Shown here: positions 59,691 to 64,000 of the stretch, piece after piece
Numbering within the stretch: the stretch's first letter is position 1
How the letters are laid out: every line of letters starts with the position of its first letter
Assembly: GCA_040880025.1 (NCBI GenBank)
Contig: JBBDJD010000020.1
Location: 181,965 to 245,964, forward strand
Origin: RCIO01 sp040880025
GTDB taxonomy: Bacteria; Pseudomonadota; Alphaproteobacteria; Rhizobiales; Rhizobiaceae
Length of the DNA: 64,000 nucleotides
Direction: 5' to 3'
Program-made: the position numbers and the translations under genes
Notes under the pieces: generated by a model
What the model was told of the DNA's origin: nothing
What the model saw: the letters and a program-made list of their open reading frames with translations, nothing else
The model's database searches: none

Positions 59691-60500
59691 ATGAGGCTGG
59701 GCAGGTTTGCGACCATCGGGCTCGTGCTGTTCGCCGCCGCCTGCACGTCGACCAGCTACGACCTCAAGGATCTCGCGCCACAGTCCGGCGGGCAGACCTC
59801 GCCTCCGGCGAGCGGGCCCCGTTTCGGCGACAGCGATCCGCATGAATGGGAGGGCCGCGCGCCCTGGACCTATGCGGTCCACGGCGCCGATGTGGCGAAA
59901 TACCAGAGCGATATCGACTGGCGCGCGCTGCGCAATGGCGGCATCTCGTTCGCCTTCATCAAGGCGACCGAAGGCGGCGACCGCCTCGACGACTACTTCC
60001 ACCGCAACTGGGCCACCGCGAAGGCAGCCGGCATCCCGCGCGGCGCCTATCATTTCTATTATTTCTGCCGCCCCGCGCACGAACAGGCCGCCTGGTTCAT
60101 CCGCAACGTTCCCCGCGATCCGCATTCCCTGCCGCCGGTGCTCGACATGGAGTGGAACCCGTTCTCGCCGACCTGCAAGCTGCGCCCGCCGGCCGAGACC
60201 GTGCAGGCCGAGATGCGCGTTTTCCTGCAGATGATCGAACAGCACTACGGCAAGAAGCCGATCATCTACACCTCGATCGACTTCTACGAAGACAACGACC
60301 TGCACGATTTCCACGGCTATCCATGGTGGCTGCGCTCGGTCGCCGCGCACCCGATCAAGCGTTACGCCGGCCGCCCGTTCCTGTTCTGGCAATACACCGG
60401 CACCGGCGTATTGCCGGGCATCGAGGGCGACGCCGACATCAATGTCTTCCACGGCACCGCCGCCCAATGGCGCGACTGGTTGAAAGCCAACACCGGCTGA
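59691..60500 (+). CDS. GH25 family muramidase-like lipoprotein
   Basis: A 269-residue lipoprotein (FATIGLVLFAAACTS, lipidated Cys18). The GH25 domain starts at VHGADVAKYQSDIDWRAL, with Asp in GADVAKYQ, continues with FAFIKATEGGDRLDDYFHRN and GAYHFYYFCRP, has the acidic pair LDMEWNPFSP (Asp and Glu of the D-x-E motif), and ends KPIIYTSIDFYEDN and FWQYTGTGVLPGI. GH25 enzymes cut peptidoglycan between MurNAc and GlcNAc. Attachment to the outer membrane is inferred. 74 bp before the next gene on the same strand. Confidence 0.92.
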   Translation: MRLGRFATIGLVLFAAACTSTSYDLKDLAPQSGGQTSPPASGPRFGDSDPHEWEGRAPWTYAVHGADVAKYQSDIDWRALRNGGISFAFIKATEGGDRLDDYFHRNWATAKAAGIPRGAYHFYYFCRPAHEQAAWFIRNVPRDPHSLPPVLDMEWNPFSPTCKLRPPAETVQAEMRVFLQMIEQHYGKKPIIYTSIDFYEDNDLHDFHGYPWWLRSVAAHPIKRYAGRPFLFWQYTGTGVLPGIEGDADINVFHGTAAQWRDWLKANTG

Positions 60501-60574
60501 CAGTCTGTATCAATCGAAATGTCATGCTAGGTTCCGACACCAACGCCGAACAGCAAAGCTTCGAGGAGAGCAAC

Positions 60575-61750
60575 GTGAGAACAGCAGCCGCACTTGTCCT
60601 GACCGCCGCGCTTGGATTTTCAGGCCCCGCCCTCGCCCAGCAATGCGGTGGCGATTTCGGCGCATGGAAAGCCCAGATCGCGCAGGAGGCCCGGCAGGCT
60701 GGCGTCGGACCCGCGGGCATGGCCGCGCTCGAAGGCGCGCGCGTCGACCAGAAGGTGCTTTCGGCCGACCGCGCCCAGGGCGTCTTCAACCAGACCTTCG
60801 TCGAGTTCGCCGGCCGGATGATCAACTCCTACCGGCTCCAGCACGGCGCCAACAATCTGAAGAAATACGCCTCGATCTTCGAAAAGGCCGAGCGCGATTA
60901 TGGCGTGCCGGGCCCGGTCATCGCCGCCTTCTGGGCGCTGGAAACCGATTTCGGCGCCGTGCAGGGCGATTTCAATACGCTCAACGCGCTCGTCACCCTG
61001 GGGCATGACTGCCGCCGCCCGCACATCTTCCGCCCCCAGATCGTCCCGCTGCTCACGCTGATCGACACCGGCGCCTATCCGGCCAATGTCACCGGCGCCT
61101 GGGCCGGCGAAATCGGCCAGACCCAGATGCTTCCGTCCGACATCCTCACCAAGGGCGTCGACGGCGACGGCGACGGCAGGGTCGACGTGAAGAATTCCGT
61201 GCCGGACGTGATCCTCACCACCGCCGCCAAGATCAAGTCGCGCGGCTGGATCCCCGGCGTCCCGTGGATGGAGGAAGTGCGCGTCCCCGCGAACCTGCCG
61301 TGGGAACAGACCGGCATCGTCAACCGCCTGCCCGTGTCGCAATGGGCCGCATGGGGGGTGACAGCGCGTGACGGCGGTCCTCTGACCCGTACAGATCTCG
61401 AGGCCGGGCTGGCGCTGCCCATGGGGCACAAGGGTCCGGCCTTCCTCGTCTACCCGAACTACAACCTCTATCTGGAGTGGAACCAGTCCTTCATCTACAC
61501 GCTGACCGCCGCCAATCTCGCGACCCGGCTTGCCGGCGCGCCGAAATTCGACCCGCGCAACGCTGACGAAGGTCTCGCCGGCCCGACCATGAAACTCTTG
61601 CAGGAAAAACTGCAGGCCAAGGGCTACGACGTCGGCGGCATCGACGGCATTCTGGGCGAGAGAACCCGCGCCGCGGTGCGCGAGGAACAACTCCGCCTCG
61701 GCCTGCCCGCCGACGGCTGGCCGACCCCCGCGCTGCTGTCAAGTTTGTAG
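60575..61750 (+). CDS. Lytic murein transglycosylase, MltB family, with PG-binding domain
   Basis: A 391-residue protein starting at GTG with GAGGAGAG directly upstream, which gives a signal peptide (VRTAAALVLTAALGFSG, then PALAQQ). SLT_2 domain: DYGVPGPVIAAFWALETDFG (catalytic Glu), LVTLGHDCRRPHIFRPQIV, and AGEIGQTQMLPSDILTKGVD. The C-terminal 60 residues are a peptidoglycan-binding module (TMKLLQEKLQAKGYDVGG, DGILGERTRAAVREEQ). The upstream in-frame ATG lacks a signal peptide at the proper place. Likely cotranscribed with the GH25 gene. Confidence 0.93.
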   Translation: MRTAAALVLTAALGFSGPALAQQCGGDFGAWKAQIAQEARQAGVGPAGMAALEGARVDQKVLSADRAQGVFNQTFVEFAGRMINSYRLQHGANNLKKYASIFEKAERDYGVPGPVIAAFWALETDFGAVQGDFNTLNALVTLGHDCRRPHIFRPQIVPLLTLIDTGAYPANVTGAWAGEIGQTQMLPSDILTKGVDGDGDGRVDVKNSVPDVILTTAAKIKSRGWIPGVPWMEEVRVPANLPWEQTGIVNRLPVSQWAAWGVTARDGGPLTRTDLEAGLALPMGHKGPAFLVYPNYNLYLEWNQSFIYTLTAANLATRLAGAPKFDPRNADEGLAGPTMKLLQEKLQAKGYDVGGIDGILGERTRAAVREEQLRLGLPADGWPTPALLSSL

Positions 61751-61993
61751 GGGCGCGGGGTTCTGACCCGGAATCGCCAGTTCAATCTCCTCCAGGATCG
61801 CATGATTGAATAAGCCCACCTGACGTCTGCGTCGCGCAAATTGCGCGATGAGAAGAGCAGAGCAGGCTCTTAACTTGTTAGAATGCATGGCAAAAAGGAT
61901 CTCTTTTCCTCAACGGTAAGTTGTGTGTAAGTTCAGAGCTGCGGCAACACCAGTCACCCCTTTATTTAGGTTCGCACTGGGTGGGCCATAAGA

Positions 61994-62479
61994 TTGTTTC
62001 GGATATTAGCTTGGTTTTTCGGAAGACGTAGCTCGCCACGGAGAAGCCGCGATCAACTTGTAGTCGTAACCCGTTCAACCCCGCCGCCTCAAATTGAAAC
62101 AGTTCTGCAGGGACGGTGCTGGGTAATGGACGGGGACACCATTGTAATTGATAAAATTCGGATTCGGCTTGCTGGGATTGATGCGCCCGAACTCGATCAT
62201 CCTTGGGGTATGAAGTCTAAATGGGCTTTGGTCCAACTGTGCAAGGGTCAAATCGTGACGGCTCGAATCCGGCCGGAATTATCCTACGATCGCGTCGTGG
62301 CTGAATGTTACTTGCCTGATGGACGCGATTTGGCGGCAGTACTGGTTAGCTGTGGCCTGGCTCTAGACTGGCCCAAATTTTCGGGCGGCAAATACCGGCA
62401 TCTTGAGCCGCCTGATGCGAGACGCAAGCTTTGGCGTGCCGACGCACGCCAACGCGGCAGGCTTCGTCCGCAGAGTTAG
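61994..62479 (+). CDS. Thermonuclease-family (SNase-like) protein
   Basis: A 161-residue protein with a TTG start, a short Arg-rich N-terminus (ILAWFFGRRSSPRRSRDQ) and an SNase fold: CWVMDGDTIVIDKIRIRLAGIDAPELDHPWG, given here in two pieces (DGDTIVID; IRLAGIDAPE). The conserved Asp, Arg and Glu of the nuclease active site appear to be kept at the front, but the K-R-x-x-Y-G-R segment is replaced by RPELSYDRVVAECYL, so activity is uncertain. Its lower GC content and the 243-bp AT-rich gap in front (61751-61993, no gene seen) suggest recent acquisition. Confidence 0.82.
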   Translation: MFRILAWFFGRRSSPRRSRDQLVVVTRSTPPPQIETVLQGRCWVMDGDTIVIDKIRIRLAGIDAPELDHPWGMKSKWALVQLCKGQIVTARIRPELSYDRVVAECYLPDGRDLAAVLVSCGLALDWPKFSGGKYRHLEPPDARRKLWRADARQRGRLRPQS

Positions 62480-62526
62480 CCATTCAATCGAGCCTAGCCC
62501 CGCGCCGGCAGCCAGCCGGCTCCGTC

Positions 62527-62549
62527 ATCCTCGGGCTTGTCCCGAGGAT
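62527..62549. repeat. REP-like hairpin
   Basis: ATCCTCGGG-cttgt-CCCGAGGAT is a perfect 9-bp stem with a 5-nt loop. From memory this is a common rhizobial/alphaproteobacterial intergenic palindrome (GTCATCCTCGGGCTTG type). A second stem, GCCGGC-agcca-GCCGGC, lies just before it (62504-62520) and may terminate the nuclease gene. Confidence 0.75.
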
Positions 62550-62776
62550 CCACCCACTTGACCGACCGGTCCTTGCGCTTCGGCTGCGCGGCCGTCCTGC
62601 GAGTGTTGCAGGCGCTCGACCTCACCTCTGCCAGCGTCGGTGAACCGTTCAGCCTGAGTCGCATTGACAAGGACGGTGCCCATCACCTCAGCGACAAAGA
62701 CATCGAGCAGGTGAGCAAGGACGTGCGCCGATGGGAGGAGGCCGAACAGGCCGTCATCGCCGACATCTTCGATTGA
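62537..62776 (+). CDS. Short uncertain open reading frame, possibly a gene fragment
   Basis: An open frame of 79 codons starting inside the REP hairpin. Its C-terminal 55 residues (LDLTSASVGEPFSLSRIDK, then HHLSDKDIEQVSKDVRRWEE) read like a real amphipathic protein, while the first part is REP-derived, so this may be the 3' fragment of a decayed gene. I do not recognise it. The remainder of the 600-bp stretch 62480-63078 shows no other supportable gene. Confidence 0.3.
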   Translation: MSRGSTHLTDRSLRFGCAAVLRVLQALDLTSASVGEPFSLSRIDKDGAHHLSDKDIEQVSKDVRRWEEAEQAVIADIFD

Positions 62777-63093
62777 GCAGCCTCGCCAGCGCTGGTTTGA
62801 ACGGCCGAGATGAGGGCGCGTTTGGGTCGAAGTGCGACGGCCATCTGACTGCCCGCTTTCCAGGCTCCGCCGCCCAGAAGCAGTCGGGCAGGAATCCACC
62901 CAATTTCTGATATTAGACTTGAAGCGTTTCAAAAGCCCACCCCCGCCGGACGGCGCGATCTGCGGGATAGTTTGGCGGTGCTTTTCGTACAACGCGCTGA
63001 TTCTGCTCGATTCTTTCTGCAACTTGCCCGTTTTCTATCCACCACCACCGGCACCGCCCCGACAATGCCCGCAGGTCAATGATGAGGCGGGAC

Positions 63094-63852
63094 ATGATGG
63101 ACTGGGAGCTGGCGATCAGACGCAACCGCGAGGCGCTCTCGCGCATCCTCGCGGCGCTGTTCGCACTCGTCGGGCTGCCCGAGGACGACCCGGCGAGCGG
63201 CCAGGAAGCCGCCACCCTGCCGCGCCATCTGCACGCCCATGTTCTGCGCATATTGCGCGCCGCCGAATCCGCAATCCGCCGTCTCGTCGTCATCGCCGCG
63301 CGGGACGTCACCGTCCAGCCGCGTCCGACTGGCGAAGGGTTGCGGCCGGACCTGGCCTTTCTCCGCAAGGGGAAAAGCGCGCAGCCAGCGGGGGTGGACT
63401 CCCCGGCCGCCATGCGCATCCCCGCATTCGCGCTGCTCGATCCGCTGAGGAAATATCCCTTCGATCCGCCACGTCGCGTCTCGAAATTCATGCCGCGCAT
63501 CTGCGTCGTGGGGTTTTCGGAACCCACGCCGATACCGGAAAAACGGGAGCTGCTCCCCGACGATTCGATCGATGCGACCGGCCTTTGTCGCCGGCTGCTT
63601 GCCTCGCGGCGCGCGCTGGAGAACTTGCCCGCGCTGGCCCGCCGCCTCGCCCGCTGGCAAGCGCGGAACAAGCTCCGGAGCGGCCCCGGCCGTGTCGTGC
63701 CGCTTCGGTTCGGCCGTCCGCCCGGCGGCAGGACCTGTCCACCGAAGCCCGGAGGGCGAAGGTGGAAGCGACCGCTCCACGCGGTGGACGACGTGCTGAA
63801 GGAGTGCCACGCGCTGGCGCTGGACGTCCTGTCGCTCCCCAACACGTCGTGA
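63094..63852 (+). CDS. Hypothetical protein
   Basis: A 252-residue product from one of four clustered ATG codons (63079, 63082, 63094, 63097); the third has GAGGCGGGAC in front. MMDWELAIRRNREALSRILA starts a helical region, LPRHLHAHVLRILRAAESAIRRLVVIAAR follows (two helices, given without a break only as family-style pattern H-A-H-V-L-R-I-L-R), then a Pro/Arg-rich second half with FMPRICVVGFSEPTP and RRLLASRRALENLPALARRL. No catalytic motif is seen. The style recalls conserved hypothetical proteins common in Mesorhizobium; function unknown. Confidence 0.65.
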   Translation: MMDWELAIRRNREALSRILAALFALVGLPEDDPASGQEAATLPRHLHAHVLRILRAAESAIRRLVVIAARDVTVQPRPTGEGLRPDLAFLRKGKSAQPAGVDSPAAMRIPAFALLDPLRKYPFDPPRRVSKFMPRICVVGFSEPTPIPEKRELLPDDSIDATGLCRRLLASRRALENLPALARRLARWQARNKLRSGPGRVVPLRFGRPPGGRTCPPKPGGRRWKRPLHAVDDVLKECHALALDVLSLPNTS

Positions 63853-63945
63853 GCGGCACGGGACGTCATTTCACAATCAGTTCGCGAGCGTTGCCCCGGG
63901 TCGTGCAGGTCCGCGCGGTCGTTTGCTGCGTCTGCCGGCCGTGCT

Positions 63946-64000
63946 CTAGGGCGTGTGGACACTTATCTGATCCATAGGACGGTAGCAGCGATTGTGACGA
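63946..64000 (-). mobile_element. Probable end of an insertion sequence with transposase C-terminus (IS5-like), cut by the window edge
   Basis: From CTAG-GGCGTGTGGACAC (63946 on) the sequence changes character. On the minus strand a frame entering from the edge reads VTIAATVLWIR and stops (TAA at 63963-63965), like the hydrophobic C-termini of IS5-family transposases (A-x-I-x-x-W-L/I-R). The short distance from stop to the presumed terminal repeat fits an IS end. Only 38 coding bases are visible, so the family is tentative. Confidence 0.45.

Noticed and set aside
62525..63022. 165-codon minus-strand frame at the right end
   Set aside because: Runs through the REP hairpin and has no recognisable pattern; no good start signal.
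1..64000. tRNA genes, rRNA genes and CRISPR arrays
   Set aside because: No cloverleaf with TTCGA(A/N)TC arm, no rRNA block and no regularly spaced direct repeats were noticed on either strand; a dedicated scan (tRNAscan-SE, CRISPR finder) was not possible.

Overview
The window is one contiguous stretch of a GC-rich alphaproteobacterial chromosome. The division and cell-wall (dcw) cluster order (mraZ-rsmH-ftsL-ftsI-murE-murF-mraY-murD-ftsW-murG-murC-murB-ddlB-ftsQ-ftsA-ftsZ, then lpxC, bamD, recN, ligA), the DUF1127 gene, the btaA-btaB betaine-lipid genes with PHO boxes, tandem small lytic transglycosylases and many palindromic repeats all point to the Rhizobiales (Hyphomicrobiales), most likely a Mesorhizobium/Phyllobacteriaceae-type bacterium. 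This placement is inferred from gene order and protein style; no search was run.

Left part (1-8.7 kb): small regulator-plus-enzyme modules. These are a MerR fragment, a glyoxalase-fold protein, a Tat-exported nitroreductase-like protein with its MarR repressor and two tandem operators, the UvrD helicase, a MarC membrane protein, and a tautomerase divergent from an HxlR-type regulator with a doubled dyad operator between them. 8.7-12.7 kb is the accessory patch. A three-gene minus-strand operon encodes two DUF2589 proteins and a putative OTT_1508-like nucleic-acid/nucleotide deaminase. It is flanked by a possible 3' gene remnant, an ankyrin gene with an in-frame stop and a frameshifted DUF421 gene. 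This is the best candidate for an undescribed system.

12.9-24.9 kb: housekeeping genes (hexapeptide acetyltransferase, SCO copper chaperone, prmA, DUF1127, Xaa-Pro aminopeptidase, azlCD, ligA, recN, bamD, lpxC). 24.9-44.4 kb: the dcw cluster, read right to left from mraZ to ftsZ with many 1-20 nt overlaps. A MntA/HepT nucleotidyltransferase-HEPN toxin-antitoxin pair sits between murB and ddlB. A four-fold GGG array at exact 10-bp period upstream of mraZ is a candidate MraZ operator.

44.8-50 kb: a trans-sulfuration PLP enzyme, RNase P RNA (rnpB, with promoter and an 11-bp P1 helix visible), two paralogous secreted lytic transglycosylases, an amidase and a J-domain protein. 50.2-59.5 kb: a fused 5-oxoprolinase, two convergent cupins separated by a large palindromic repeat, an SRPBCC/ArsR pair with a dyad operator, btaAB behind four 11-bp-spaced PHO half-sites, and a serine hydrolase. 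59.7-61.75 kb: a GH25 muramidase-like lipoprotein and an MltB-type transglycosylase. The right end (61.8-64 kb) is accessory again: a thermonuclease-family protein, a REP hairpin, a small uncertain ORF, a hypothetical gene and what looks like the end of an insertion sequence cut by the window edge. Two long coding genes (uvrD and the oxoprolinase) each carry an in-frame insert built of successive hairpins. No tRNA genes or CRISPR arrays were seen.
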